From: CAWIVH01 sp963839475
GTDB lineage: Bacteria; Acidobacteriota; UBA6911
DNA: 64,000 nt
Assembly (NCBI GenBank): GCA_963839475.1
Contig: CAWIVH010000019.1
Location: forward strand, 1 to 64,000
Reading direction: 5' to 3'
This document shows, piece after piece, positions 26,927-35,846 of this stretch; position 1 is the first letter of the stretch; each line of letters starts with the position of its first letter. Both the position numbers and the translations under genes were made by a program. The notes beneath the pieces were generated by a model, which did not search any database, was not told where the DNA came from, and was given only the letters and a program-made list of their open reading frames with translations.

Positions 26927-27562
26927 ATGTCAGCCGAAGCCGGAACGACCGCCAGGTTTTCGGAAATTGGAGGGTGGCCGGCATCCGAGCTGAATGGGAT
27001 GAATTCCAGAGGAAAAGCCAGCCCTTCAGAATTCGAAGCCTGGATGGCGGAGGAGCAGCAGCGCATATTCCTGCTCTGCCTGCGGCTGCTGCGCAACCGG
27101 GAAGAGGCCGATTCAGCCACACAGGACGCATTCCTTAAAGCCCATCAAGCCCTTCAGCACATTGCCGCTAAAGAAATCGCATCCCCGGGGAAGTGGCTCA
27201 CCCGCATTGCGGTAAATACCTGTCTGGATATTCTGCGCTCGAGGCGCTGGCTATTCTGGAAGCGCAGATTGGCGCATGAAGACGAGCAAGCCATCCTGTA
27301 TCTCCTCCCGTCGCCAAGGCCCGGGCCGGAAAGTGTCGTTCATTCTTACGACATCGCCCGCCGGATTTCAGCCGCTCTGGATCGCCTGTCAGCCAGGCAA
27401 AGATCGGTGTTTGTGTTGCGCCACGATGAGAACCGAAGCCTTGAAGAAATCGGCGAAATCCTGGGGCTGGACCAGGGAACCGTGAAAGCTCATATGTCTC
27501 GCGCCCTCCGGAAGCTGCGCAAAGAATTGAGAGATCTGTATGGAAAACCATCATTGGACTGA
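26927..27562 (+). CDS. ECF-type RNA polymerase sigma factor
   Basis: A 211-residue sigma-70 family protein with GAGGGGGAGAGATCAGG before its ATG. After a 35-residue leader, region 2 runs through WMAEEQQRIFLLCLRLLRN and the polymerase-contact helix SATQDAFLKAHQALQ. Region 4 (about 155-205) contains RQRSVFVLRHDENRSLEEIG and a helix-turn-helix LGLDQGTVKAHMSRALRKLR. Regions 1.1 and 3 are missing, as in ECF sigmas. The next gene overlaps it by 23 bases and encodes a zinc anti-sigma-like membrane protein, so the pair forms a transmembrane signalling switch. It opens a four-gene operon that ends at the terminator near 29090. Confidence 0.92.
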   Translation: MSAEAGTTARFSEIGGWPASELNGMNSRGKASPSEFEAWMAEEQQRIFLLCLRLLRNREEADSATQDAFLKAHQALQHIAAKEIASPGKWLTRIAVNTCLDILRSRRWLFWKRRLAHEDEQAILYLLPSPRPGPESVVHSYDIARRISAALDRLSARQRSVFVLRHDENRSLEEIGEILGLDQGTVKAHMSRALRKLRKELRDLYGKPSLD

Positions 27563-27962
27563 AGAGCAGTTCGTGGAACGGATCTACGGGATCGGGCTGG
27601 AGGACGGGCATTTGGAAAAATGCGCGCTGTGCAAGCGGAAATGGGACGAATATGCCGGGCGGAGGGAGGCGTACCTTTCCGGCCGGCCGATCATCCCCTA
27701 CGGGGATCTTGCGCAGCAAAGGCACGCCATCCGTAAACGCCTTGCCGCAGGCAGGAGAAACTTCAGGTTGCATATTCTATCACCGCTGGCAACAGCGCTG
27801 CTGGTACTGGTCATCATCACTGTTCTTCGCCCCGTTCGCAAATCCGGAACGGTGGAATCGCCTTCCGATGCCGAACTCTACCGCGAAGTTTTCACCATGG
27901 TCTCGAGTACGACACCGACAGCAGTCGAGCCGCTCCAATCACTATTCGAGGTGAATCCATGA
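27540..27962 (+). CDS. Membrane anti-sigma factor with HxxxCxxC motif
   Basis: A 140-residue protein starting inside the end of the sigma gene (23-base overlap, different frame), a common sign of tight coupling. His24, Cys28 and Cys31 (HLEKCALC) form the HxxxCxxC of zinc-containing anti-sigma (ZAS) domains. These hold an ECF sigma factor inactive and can respond to thiol oxidation or to a periplasmic signal. A single membrane helix lies near residues 80-98 (LATALLVLVIITVL), leaving a short periplasmic tail of about 40 residues. The stop overlaps the next ATG (ATGA). The assignment rests on motif and position, since the family is poorly conserved. Confidence 0.75.
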   Translation: MENHHWTEEQFVERIYGIGLEDGHLEKCALCKRKWDEYAGRREAYLSGRPIIPYGDLAQQRHAIRKRLAAGRRNFRLHILSPLATALLVLVIITVLRPVRKSGTVESPSDAELYREVFTMVSSTTPTAVEPLQSLFEVNP

Positions 27963-28423
27963 ATACTTTGCGCGTATTGATACTGCTGCTGGCGGTTCCT
28001 CTGGCCCGGGCCCAGATGCCGGGGATGTTCCCCTGGTGGGAGGGCCCGCTCAGGAACGATCTCGGCTTATCCGAAGAGCAAAACAAGCAGATCAACGCCA
28101 TCCTGCAAGAAAGGCGCGGCCTGATGATCCAGCTCAGGACCGCCGTGCAGCTGGCCGAGGGCGATCTGCGGGAGCAGATGAATGCAGCCCAGGTGGACGT
28201 TAAGAAAACCAGCGAGGCGATAGAAAAAGTGGTTGCCACGCGCGGAGAGTTGATGAGGGCTGTTGCCCAGATGAGCCTGAGACTCCGCCTCGTCCTTACG
28301 CCCGAACAATGGCTCGAGCTTCAAAAGCGTCAACCAAGGCCGGAGAACCCGGGATTTCAGCGAGGCAACCGTGGCCGACAGCCTGCCGGAATCCGGGGGG
28401 GTCCGCCGCCCGAAAAGGATTAG
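27959..28423 (+). CDS. Spy/CpxP-like periplasmic stress protein
   Basis: A 154-residue exported protein (signal peptide ending LARAQ, about residue 20). Its core is helical and charged, with the LSEEQNKQINAIL segment near residue 40 and LTPEQWLELQKRQ near 105. These two LTxxQ-like motifs define the Spy/CpxP/CnrX group, which includes chaperones and metal sensors of the periplasm. The C-terminus is rich in Arg, Gly and Pro. It starts within the stop of the anti-sigma gene (ATGA) and is therefore translationally coupled. It may be the periplasmic sensor that controls the anti-sigma, as CnrX does for CnrY/CnrH; this is inference. Confidence 0.75.
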   Translation: MNTLRVLILLLAVPLARAQMPGMFPWWEGPLRNDLGLSEEQNKQINAILQERRGLMIQLRTAVQLAEGDLREQMNAAQVDVKKTSEAIEKVVATRGELMRAVAQMSLRLRLVLTPEQWLELQKRQPRPENPGFQRGNRGRQPAGIRGGPPPEKD

Positions 28424-28458
28424 CTATTAAATCAACCCACTAACCAAAGGAGAAGACA

Positions 28459-29019
28459 ATGAAGTATCTACCCATGACCTTGATCGTATTGGCACTCTCG
28501 GGCTCCTTGATGGCCCAGATGCCGCGGGCCGGAGCCATACCCGGCGGAACGCCACCGGTTACGGAACTGAAGGCCGTCCTTGGACTGACGGATACCCAGG
28601 TGCAGCAGCTGATCCAGATCCAGTCGGACCGGATCGCAGGGAACCGGTCCGTGCTGACCCAGATTGCTACCAAAGAGGCGACTTTGCGTGACACCTTGAA
28701 AGCCGGAGGCGCCTCGGCCGCGACAGTCGGGCAGCTGGTTCTGGACATCGAAGCGCTCAGGAAACAGGTAAAGGAAAGCGATGCAAATCTCAGCAATACA
28801 GCGCGCGCGGTTTTGAGCGCTTCACAGCTGACCCAGCTGAAAGGGCTTGAAGACGCAGCCAAACTTGAACCGGCCATTCGTCAGGCAATCGGACTGAATC
28901 TGATGACCGGACCAGCTCCTATCGCCGGCCGAGGCCCTGGCGGCCGGATGATGCGCAATCGTCAGCTGCAAGGCGATGGCATGATGATGCGTCGTCCGCC
29001 CAGGGGCGGCATCCAATAG
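28459..29019 (+). CDS. Second Spy/CpxP-like periplasmic protein
   Basis: A 186-residue exported protein (signal peptide ending LMAQM) with AAGGAGAAGAC before its ATG. It is mostly helical: LGLTDTQVQQLIQIQSDR near residue 35 and LSASQLTQLKGLED near 115 are LTxxQ-like repeats. A Gln/Lys-rich long helix joins them. The C-terminus is rich in Gly, Arg and Met (GRMMRNRQL and MMMRRPP), a tail that could bind soft metals. It begins 35 bases after the other Spy-like gene and ends the sigma operon just before a terminator. The two proteins are related in layout but not close copies. A role in envelope or metal stress is likely. Confidence 0.7.
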   Translation: MKYLPMTLIVLALSGSLMAQMPRAGAIPGGTPPVTELKAVLGLTDTQVQQLIQIQSDRIAGNRSVLTQIATKEATLRDTLKAGGASAATVGQLVLDIEALRKQVKESDANLSNTARAVLSASQLTQLKGLEDAAKLEPAIRQAIGLNLMTGPAPIAGRGPGGRMMRNRQLQGDGMMMRRPPRGGIQ

Positions 29020-29052
29020 GTCGGTTTGCCAAAAACCAGCAGGATGACCCAA

Positions 29053-29094
29053 GCCTCGAAGATGACGTCCATCATCTTCGAGGCCCTGGTTTTT
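29053..29094 (+). terminator. Strong Rho-independent terminator of the sigma-factor operon
   Basis: A 13-bp perfect stem (GCCTCGAAGATGA, 29053-29065, with TCATCTTCGAGGC, 29072-29084) has a 6-base loop and is followed by CCTGGTTTTT. It lies 34 bases after the last gene of the operon and also just past the end of the leftward VWFA gene. Confidence 0.9.
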
Positions 29095-29115
29095 GAAGAG
29101 ATCCCATCAAGAAGT

Positions 29116-31395
29116 TTATTCGATGACCAGAGGCACGCGGCGGAACAAATTGGTGTCGCTGACATCATCGCGTAAATGGATTTGCAGAGTATAGGTCCCC
29201 CGTTTCAAGCCACGCAGCGGCACGGCCAAGGCAATCATCGCAGATCCTTTTCCGTCAGGCCCCCACTCTTCCACGCGCTGCGGATCGGACTCCCGCACCT
29301 TGGTGTTTCCCTGCAACAGCATGACGGATGTTTCGACCTGAGGCTTTTTGCTCCGGGGATCCTCAGCCACCCCATAGGCCTGGAAATACACATAAACGCT
29401 CTGGCGGCTCAGGAAAACGTTTCCGATGCTGGGGACGATGCGCTTGCTCCCGATGGCCAGAGGGTCGCGGCCCTGATCGGGCATTTGCCAGCGCGGCCTG
29501 AATCCACGATGCTCTACGCCCGTCGAATCTTCCTGGCTGTTTACCAGTCTGCTTCCGAGAACAATGGAGCTGGTTTGAAGTGTTTTGTTGTCCAATTGAG
29601 GCACCGAGAGGGACCGCTCAAAACTCCCGAGCCGTCCGGTCCGGTTATCACGAACCAGGAATTTGAGTTTGTAGTCCCCCGGCTTGAGTTCAAACCCAGT
29701 CGTATAAAGGATCTGCCCCGCTTTGATTTTTTCGGCGGTCTGCGCCGGGAGCTTTACCCGCACGGTATCCCGCGCTATGCCCGCGACGCGCCCCTTGGGA
29801 TCCACTACCTGCGCCAGAAATTCGAAAGCCGCTTCGCGTTGGTCTTTCTTTTCATCGAACTGGACCGCATCCCCGGAGATCTGCATGGAAACCGGAACCA
29901 GGCTGGTGCTCCCATCCTTCCTGAAATAGTCGGCCTCCAATATTATCGGCAGATCCGAGAAGGGGCGGTCGACGGCGAGGGCTTCTTCCAGCTGCCGGTC
30001 ACGCTCGTCCTGGGTGAGCTTGAGGAACTGTTTGGATGCAAAATAGCCCGGGCGATGCTGCAGTTTCAGATCGGGACGCCGGACCTCCACTCGAATCTTG
30101 CGGAACTTCCCGTCTTCCTTGCTGTTAGTCGAATAGTATCCCAGGACGTAATAGGCCTGGGTGTCGCTGACAACCTTGACAAAAATGGGAGACAGGTCAT
30201 TGGTATCCAGGAATGCGGTTCCACCGGTATCTTCCGCAAGGGTCGAGAGTGTCTCCTGCGAAGAGGAGAGATTGTCACTCTGGCCGCGCATGGCGCTTCC
30301 GGTGAAAAGGGCGCGTCCGCCCGGGCTGCCGCGCGACGCGTCACCGCCAGGAGGAAGAGCAGTGAGGCCCCGGCTGTCGACCGTATAAATCGACATGTTC
30401 GATTGGTTGGCTGTATCCACCGTAAAACGGATCTGAGACTGGTTTTCGACCCCCGTTGTGTTCATGCCGCTGGAGAAGAGGATCAAGGATTTGCGCTCCG
30501 GGAAATCTTTGTACCCTTTCGCGATCATCGATAGGGCGGACAGGCGGCGATCCGTATTGAAGATGTTGAACTGAACATCGTCCGGGACATAGGTGTCATC
30601 GGAAGGGTCGGATTCGTCCAGGTTTTCCTGCGGAGCGTCCCCCGCTTCGGTCGGATTCAGCTTCTTCAGGGCAGCCAGCAGGACAGCACGGTCGTTGGTC
30701 AGATCCTGTACCAACTGCACTGTGCTGCTGTAAGTGGTGATGGCGATCAGATCATGCGGCGTGCTTTTCTTGGCGACATAGTCCTGGGCCGTAGTGATCG
30801 AACGGATCAACTCCTCAGTTTGCAGTGAGGAGAGGTCGAAAAACAGGATGATCAGCCGCTTGTCCTTGAAATCCTCCGGTTTGACTTCGCTTTTAGGCGT
30901 CAATGCGAGGTTGACCGCTATAGCTTTCGGGCCCGGAATTGTGGCGGGGTTTGTGGACTCAGCCTGTGCGACGGACTCCGTCGCGGCTCCCGGGATACTC
31001 TCAAAGGAATAGGTAACAATCTCCTGGGGAGTGCCGTCTTCATAAACTACGAAATCTTCCTTCCTGAGATCCCGGACGATGTTCCCTTTTTTGTCCCGAA
31101 CCGTCACATCGACCTGCACCAGATTTGAGTTCACCCTGAAAACAGGCTTTTGAGACGGTGTCGCAGGTGGTACCGGCGGTTGAGCGCCCTGCGGACCGGC
31201 CCAGGTCACGGCTGTGGCCACGCCGAGAAGCAGGGTGCATGCCAGCCGGAGTCTTCCACGAAAGAAAGGAAGCCCGGGAACGGAAAAGACCGCTCCCCTA
31301 CAAGGGTGCTCTGGCGAATTGGAATCGTTCCAGTGACCGGTTTTGGCACACCCAGGCTTTCTGCGCAATCTCCAATTAAGCGATCCCACATTCAT
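29116..31395 (-). CDS. VWFA-related domain protein of the acidobacterial type
   Basis: A 759-residue exported protein. Its start is uncertain: the N-terminus has about 45 unremarkable residues before a hydrophobic signal-like stretch (LACTLLLGVATAVTWAG), and GGAGG lies 11 bases before the chosen ATG. A short beta-rich domain comes first (VFRVNSNLVQVDVTVRDKKG, then LRKEDFVVYEDGTPQEI). It is followed by a von Willebrand A domain with the metal-site motif FFDLSS and LILFSSGMNTTG. The C-terminal half is beta-rich (FELKPGDYKLKFLVRDNRTG) and ends LRGLKRGTYTLQIHL. This architecture is found mainly in Acidobacteriota and marks the lineage. It lies 48 bases after the TonB receptor, in one operon; its role is unknown. 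Confidence 0.88.
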   Translation of the reverse strand: MNVGSLNWRLRRKPGCAKTGHWNDSNSPEHPCRGAVFSVPGLPFFRGRLRLACTLLLGVATAVTWAGPQGAQPPVPPATPSQKPVFRVNSNLVQVDVTVRDKKGNIVRDLRKEDFVVYEDGTPQEIVTYSFESIPGAATESVAQAESTNPATIPGPKAIAVNLALTPKSEVKPEDFKDKRLIILFFDLSSLQTEELIRSITTAQDYVAKKSTPHDLIAITTYSSTVQLVQDLTNDRAVLLAALKKLNPTEAGDAPQENLDESDPSDDTYVPDDVQFNIFNTDRRLSALSMIAKGYKDFPERKSLILFSSGMNTTGVENQSQIRFTVDTANQSNMSIYTVDSRGLTALPPGGDASRGSPGGRALFTGSAMRGQSDNLSSSQETLSTLAEDTGGTAFLDTNDLSPIFVKVVSDTQAYYVLGYYSTNSKEDGKFRKIRVEVRRPDLKLQHRPGYFASKQFLKLTQDERDRQLEEALAVDRPFSDLPIILEADYFRKDGSTSLVPVSMQISGDAVQFDEKKDQREAAFEFLAQVVDPKGRVAGIARDTVRVKLPAQTAEKIKAGQILYTTGFELKPGDYKLKFLVRDNRTGRLGSFERSLSVPQLDNKTLQTSSIVLGSRLVNSQEDSTGVEHRGFRPRWQMPDQGRDPLAIGSKRIVPSIGNVFLSRQSVYVYFQAYGVAEDPRSKKPQVETSVMLLQGNTKVRESDPQRVEEWGPDGKGSAMIALAVPLRGLKRGTYTLQIHLRDDVSDTNLFRRVPLVIE

Positions 31396-31443
31396 CTCGA
31401 CATCTGCCTCCGGGCTGAATCCAAAACAGGGCCTGACCGGCGG

Positions 31444-34400
31444 CTAAAAACTGATTCTGAGGTTGAACTGCATCGAACGCATCCCGCGGACACTGGTCAC
31501 GCGGCCATAGGTCAGGGAATTCACGACTGTGCCAACACCTCCCCAATTCGGATGGTTCAGCACATTCGACACCTGCCAGTTGATGGACAGACGCCGGTTC
31601 TTGTCATCCAGGCGCACAGTTTTCTGCAGGTTGAGATTCAATACATTCGAACCCGGACCGGGAATGCTGTTTCGCGCGGCGTTGCCGAAAGTTCCGGGCG
31701 CGGGGATGGCAAACGCTGCCTTGTTGAAATACTGCGAGGTCGACCGTTCCCCCATGGGGAGGCTGACGTCGGCGCCGGTTGCATCGGGGCGCTCTGACGA
31801 GAGAGAACCGGTGCCGCTATTGTTGCTTACATTGCCCAGTATTCTTGGGTTCAGCGGCTGTCCGCTGTTGATCGAGTAGTCGCCATTCATATTCCAGCCC
31901 GAGATGAATTTCTGCACGGTCGGACTGGCACCGGCCAGAAAACGTCGCCGTTCCCCAACCGGGATGTCGAGGCTGAAGCTGGTCCGGAAAACATGCCGTT
32001 GATCGAAACTGCTGAGTCCCCGTTCCGCGAAAATATTCCGGTCATCCTGCACCACCAGACGTGCTCCGCCTCCGATAGTGGATGCGTTATCGAGGCTCTT
32101 GGAAAGAACATAGGAGCCCTCGAGTTGGAACCCGTGGGAGAAACGGCGGTTGACCCGGATCCTCCCGCTGTGCAACACCGAGTTTGCACCGGATTCCTGA
32201 TAGATAAAGTAACTGGCATTGCTGATCTCGAGACCGCTTCCGGTATCCGGACTCCCCGAACCGCTCTGCGACCGGTTTGGAGCCCGTAGGATATCGAGCC
32301 GGGTTCCTTTCGAACCGTTGTAAGAAGCCTCTACGATGTAAATTTTTCGGAAAGTTGACTGAAGGCTCAGGTTCCACTGTTGGATGTATCCCAACCGGTA
32401 GCTGGGATCGATCGCATAGGTATTCTGGATTGTGACGTCGGGATTAACCGGAAATCCATGCTGCAGGGTCAAAGTGGAGTCCGACGATGTGACAAGAAAT
32501 TGTGTGACGGCAAATGGAGGCTGGCCGATCAACTGGCCTGCAATCGCGGGGTAGACGGAGGGGTTATAAAACATTCCGTAACCGGCCCGCGCGACCCATT
32601 TCGAGGAAGCCTTCCGCTTCCAGGCCAATCCGACTCGCGGACCGAAGTTGTTCTTGTCGCCTCTCACCAGAGCCCTGGGGAACTGCCCCTGGTAGGGGCC
32701 TGTACCGCTTGGGAAAACCTGCGCCACCGCCGAAAATCCCGGAGCCACATCCAGGCTGACCATATGGTCATATTTTTCGTGCAATGGCTGGATGTACTCA
32801 TAGCGAATCCCCATATTGACGGTCAGGTTGGATCTCACCCTCCAGTTATCCTGGAAAAAAGCGTTGAAGTCGTTATTGCGCAGGTAGTTTTTGCTGCTGC
32901 CGTATCGGCGTGAAGTCTGGTAGGGGAATCCCAGAAGAAAGTCGGCAAAATCATAGCCGGACCCGGCAATGGGGCGCCCTTGGGCATCAAACAGGCTTGT
33001 CGCGTATCCCGTAAAATCGAAAAGTCCTCGAGCATTGGGATCGACCTGGCTGTCGCGCTGTAGCCAGTTGATACTGGCTCCGCCGGTCAGGGTGTGTTTC
33101 TTCCCAATGTGATTCAAGCCGCCGCCGATGCCGAGCGTTTGGTTCCGGCTAAGCGAAGGATTGCCCAGCTGCAAATCCCCGTAGTTCGTAAAGTTGATGG
33201 TAGGGATGCCGTAGTTGACCGGATCCGTGGAAACGCCGGTGATCCCCAGTTGTCCGGCGACATCATTGCTGAAGGCAAAAGCATTCGAGGTCAGGTTTCT
33301 CACCCGATTGAAGCTCACGCGATAATTCATGATCATCCTGGGATTGAAACGGTACATCCCTCCCAACCCAAGATTTTGGGACCGGTTGGTCCGGTCGCTA
33401 TCGAGGCCCGGATAGATCTGGCTGGAAACCCCGTCACCACTGCTGTACGAGTAATTTCCGAATATGTTGTGCTTCGAGGAAATGCGCGTATTGATGCGCA
33501 CGGAGAACGCATCGGTTGTGTTCACCAGTCCACGCTGCATGGTGTAATTCTGAATGGACCCTGGCAAATTGGGCAGAGGGATATAACTCAATAGACCGGC
33601 TGAAGCCGAATCGATCCGTGAAGCGGGTATGACGGATGAGGCAAAAGGCTTTTGCGTTAGAGGATCCACAATCAGGATAGAGTGTCCGGTAAGAGCCCCC
33701 TGGCGGTACAGCGTCTGAGAAAAATCTCCGGTACGTTCCAGGGGGGTGGGCACCGTGGTCAAAATATCGTACGGATTCCTATTCCGGCTGCCTGAATAGG
33801 AGACAAACCACATGCCGGGTTGATTGGCGCCGCCTCTTCTGCCCCCCTGAGTTCGGCTATTGGAAGAGGAACTATTACCCCAAGGCAAGGGGCCCCCGAC
33901 GGAAATATCGAAATTATTCTGGATTTGCAGAGCCTGCGAGACTTCCTGCCCGGTGAGCGAATAGCCGCGGGCGTTCAGCGCCGAGTTGCGATAGCGCTCA
34001 TTGATGTTTCCGTTGAATTTGGATTGGCGCATCGCCATTCCACGCGGGCCGCCGCCGAATCCCCCTGGGCCTCCGCCGAAGCCGCCTGGGCCTCCGCCTC
34101 CGGGCCCCCCTCCCGGACCGCCCCCTCCCATGCCGGGACGTCCCTCGCGCATGCCGCCGAAGCTGGGCCCGCCTCCCCCGAACTGACCGAATCCGCCTTC
34201 TCCGCCTCCTTGGCCGGGAAAGAAAGCGCCTCCGAAACCCATGCGGTCCGCCATCTCGCGCATGCGGTCACGGAATTCAGGATTGTTCATGTCGCCGGCA
34301 TCGATGCTGGCGCTTCCTCCGCCCGAAATCACAAGCACATCGGAACCTTCGCCGCTCGGGCTCCGGCCCGGAGCATTACCCGTTTCGGAGCTCCCAGGCA

Positions 34401-34902
34401 GCGCGGCATTCTGGGTGATGTCGGTCTCAGTCTCGCCGCTCAAGTCCACCTCGCGAAACGCCTGATTGCCCTGTGCTGGCCGGTTGGCACCTGTCGGCGC
34501 GGCAGGTTTTGCTGCAGGCGCAGCCGGACGGGATCGAAGCAACACCAACGACAAGTTGCGGGACGCCTCCGAGTCCGGATTAACATCCTCCCGAACGAGT
34601 TTTTCGAACCCGCGAAACTCCACTTCCAGCCGGTAGGCCCCTCCAGGCAGATCCGGGAAAGAAAAAGCTCCGTCCAACGGTGTGGTGGCTTCGAGCGGAG
34701 GTCCAGGATCTTTGCTAAAAAGCCGAACCGTCGCTGCGGGCAAGGGCGCTCCTTTGGCATCCAGCACTTTGCCGGCGATCGATCCAAGCTGCTGGGATTG
34801 GGCCGCAGAGAACGATGCAAAGAAAATGGTTGCCGCCGCAGCAGGGATGAGAAGCACAAACTTCAAGGCCCGTGCCTCTCCGCGTGCAGGTAGATGACAC
34901 AT
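31444..34902 (-). CDS. Large TonB-dependent receptor with carboxypeptidase-regulatory domain
   Basis: A 1152-residue outer-membrane protein. I set the start at 34902 because GAGGAGTTTGAG precedes it; an in-frame ATG further up (35019) lacks a site. A signal peptide ends near SAAQSQQ. A carboxypeptidase-like Ig domain follows (GSIAGKVLDAKGAPLPAATV, SFPDLPGGAYRLEVEFRGF). A long linker has an extreme Gly/Pro/Phe-rich block (about residues 235-300). A plug-like region and a beta-barrel of roughly 800 residues come next, ending in an aromatic-rich C-terminus (MQFNLRISF) as outer-membrane barrels do. The family (Oar-like) imports or exports glycans or peptides. The VWFA protein behind it is a likely partner. 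Confidence 0.9.
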   Translation of the reverse strand: MCHLPARGEARALKFVLLIPAAAATIFFASFSAAQSQQLGSIAGKVLDAKGAPLPAATVRLFSKDPGPPLEATTPLDGAFSFPDLPGGAYRLEVEFRGFEKLVREDVNPDSEASRNLSLVLLRSRPAAPAAKPAAPTGANRPAQGNQAFREVDLSGETETDITQNAALPGSSETGNAPGRSPSGEGSDVLVISGGGSASIDAGDMNNPEFRDRMREMADRMGFGGAFFPGQGGGEGGFGQFGGGGPSFGGMREGRPGMGGGGPGGGPGGGGPGGFGGGPGGFGGGPRGMAMRQSKFNGNINERYRNSALNARGYSLTGQEVSQALQIQNNFDISVGGPLPWGNSSSSNSRTQGGRRGGANQPGMWFVSYSGSRNRNPYDILTTVPTPLERTGDFSQTLYRQGALTGHSILIVDPLTQKPFASSVIPASRIDSASAGLLSYIPLPNLPGSIQNYTMQRGLVNTTDAFSVRINTRISSKHNIFGNYSYSSGDGVSSQIYPGLDSDRTNRSQNLGLGGMYRFNPRMIMNYRVSFNRVRNLTSNAFAFSNDVAGQLGITGVSTDPVNYGIPTINFTNYGDLQLGNPSLSRNQTLGIGGGLNHIGKKHTLTGGASINWLQRDSQVDPNARGLFDFTGYATSLFDAQGRPIAGSGYDFADFLLGFPYQTSRRYGSSKNYLRNNDFNAFFQDNWRVRSNLTVNMGIRYEYIQPLHEKYDHMVSLDVAPGFSAVAQVFPSGTGPYQGQFPRALVRGDKNNFGPRVGLAWKRKASSKWVARAGYGMFYNPSVYPAIAGQLIGQPPFAVTQFLVTSSDSTLTLQHGFPVNPDVTIQNTYAIDPSYRLGYIQQWNLSLQSTFRKIYIVEASYNGSKGTRLDILRAPNRSQSGSGSPDTGSGLEISNASYFIYQESGANSVLHSGRIRVNRRFSHGFQLEGSYVLSKSLDNASTIGGGARLVVQDDRNIFAERGLSSFDQRHVFRTSFSLDIPVGERRRFLAGASPTVQKFISGWNMNGDYSINSGQPLNPRILGNVSNNSGTGSLSSERPDATGADVSLPMGERSTSQYFNKAAFAIPAPGTFGNAARNSIPGPGSNVLNLNLQKTVRLDDKNRRLSINWQVSNVLNHPNWGGVGTVVNSLTYGRVTSVRGMRSMQFNLRISF

Positions 34903-35109
34903 CTCAAACTCCTCGACCAAAGCAGCTTCTGGAAATGGTTGATTTCCAGTCCTCTTTTCAGGCGCTGGAGGAGCGCCCAATAGAGTATTACGCATGATCG
35001 AGGAGGTTGTTGCCGTCAAACTGAAGATATCCCCGGATAGTCCGGTTCTATCACGGGCAGGGCACGGCCAGACTCGTTTTCGATGGAAATTAACGCGCTC
35101 GTGGGATTG

Positions 35110-35538
35110 TTACTTTTTGAAGAGATCCAGGAACGCCTGCCGATGGCTGTTGACGGTCCTGGTGGTTGCCGGAGCCGCTCCGCTTCCCTGTTTTTCGACC
35201 AACACCTTAGGTTGAAACTCGATGCAGATATTGTTGGCGCTCTTATTGGTTACCCGGATCTCGACCGGCCGGATGCATTCGTTGCGTGCGGCAGGATCGA
35301 AATTCAGGCAATTGCGGCAAGTGTGCAGATCCGTCCCACAATTTCTGCATTTGTCCGTTACCTGCACTTGCTCGACAACCTGTATTTCAGCAGCGCAGTT
35401 GTTGCAGCGTGTGATCTGCTGAAACCGCGTCTCCACCCTGCTGGATGCCGACTTTGGATGCGGCCCTCGCGGAGGCGGTTTAGGGCGTTTTTCGCGCTCC
35501 TCCTCCTGATAGCCTGACTGACGATATTTCCTTTCCAT
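35110..35538 (-). CDS. Conserved zinc-ribbon-like hypothetical protein
   Basis: A 142-residue cytoplasmic protein without a signal. The N-terminus is basic and Pro-rich. Residues 45-90 hold eight cysteines: RCNNCAAEIQ, then KCRNCGTDLHTCRNCLNFD and NECIRP. The CxxC pairs look like two zinc knuckles. The C-terminus has IRVTNKSANNICIEFQPK and a short helical tail. I recognise no characterised family, although Cys-rich proteins of this form recur in acidobacterial genomes. It lies about 200 bases upstream of the TonB receptor on the same strand and may share its transcript. A regulatory or RNA/protein-binding role is only a guess. Confidence 0.7.
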   Translation of the reverse strand: MERKYRQSGYQEEEREKRPKPPPRGPHPKSASSRVETRFQQITRCNNCAAEIQVVEQVQVTDKCRNCGTDLHTCRNCLNFDPAARNECIRPVEIRVTNKSANNICIEFQPKVLVEKQGSGAAPATTRTVNSHRQAFLDLFKK

Positions 35539-35846
35539 TGATTTTCCTCGGTAAAATTAGGGCTGAGACACCCTCCGTCGGAGGGTGATCCTATACCGCG
35601 ATCCCACCCTCAATGTCCAGCAGATCGACTCCATTAAATGTGCGAAAACAAATGAAGAATCCTGCCGGAGAATTCGAGAGACTTACATTCAAGGCGGTAC
35701 TTTTTATATGGTATCACACAACACGGCTTCGGCGAAGAATTACGGATGTAATATCCGGACTATTTCGATCCATCCCAGCGAGGTATCCGGAGAAATTCCG
35801 CAAATCGCTGAGTCAATAATGAGATGAACCAGGGATCGGTTTCGGT
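35539..35846. other. Intergenic with a perfect 9-bp palindrome
   Basis: About 300 bases without a gene. A perfect inverted repeat CACCCTCCG-T-CGGAGGGTG spans 35569-35587, just upstream of the zinc-ribbon gene (its ATG is at 35538). The one-base gap is too short for a hairpin loop, so a protein-binding site is more likely than a terminator. Short open frames here look random. Confidence 0.5.

Noticed and set aside
29176..30534. 452-codon open frame antisense to the VWFA gene
   Set aside because: Codon-bias shadow of a GC-rich gene; no start site and no recognisable domain.
33820..34893. 357-codon open frame antisense to the TonB receptor and its Gly-rich block seen as a repeat array
   Set aside because: The repetition comes from Gly codons of the receptor linker. 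There are no equal spacers, so it is not a CRISPR array.
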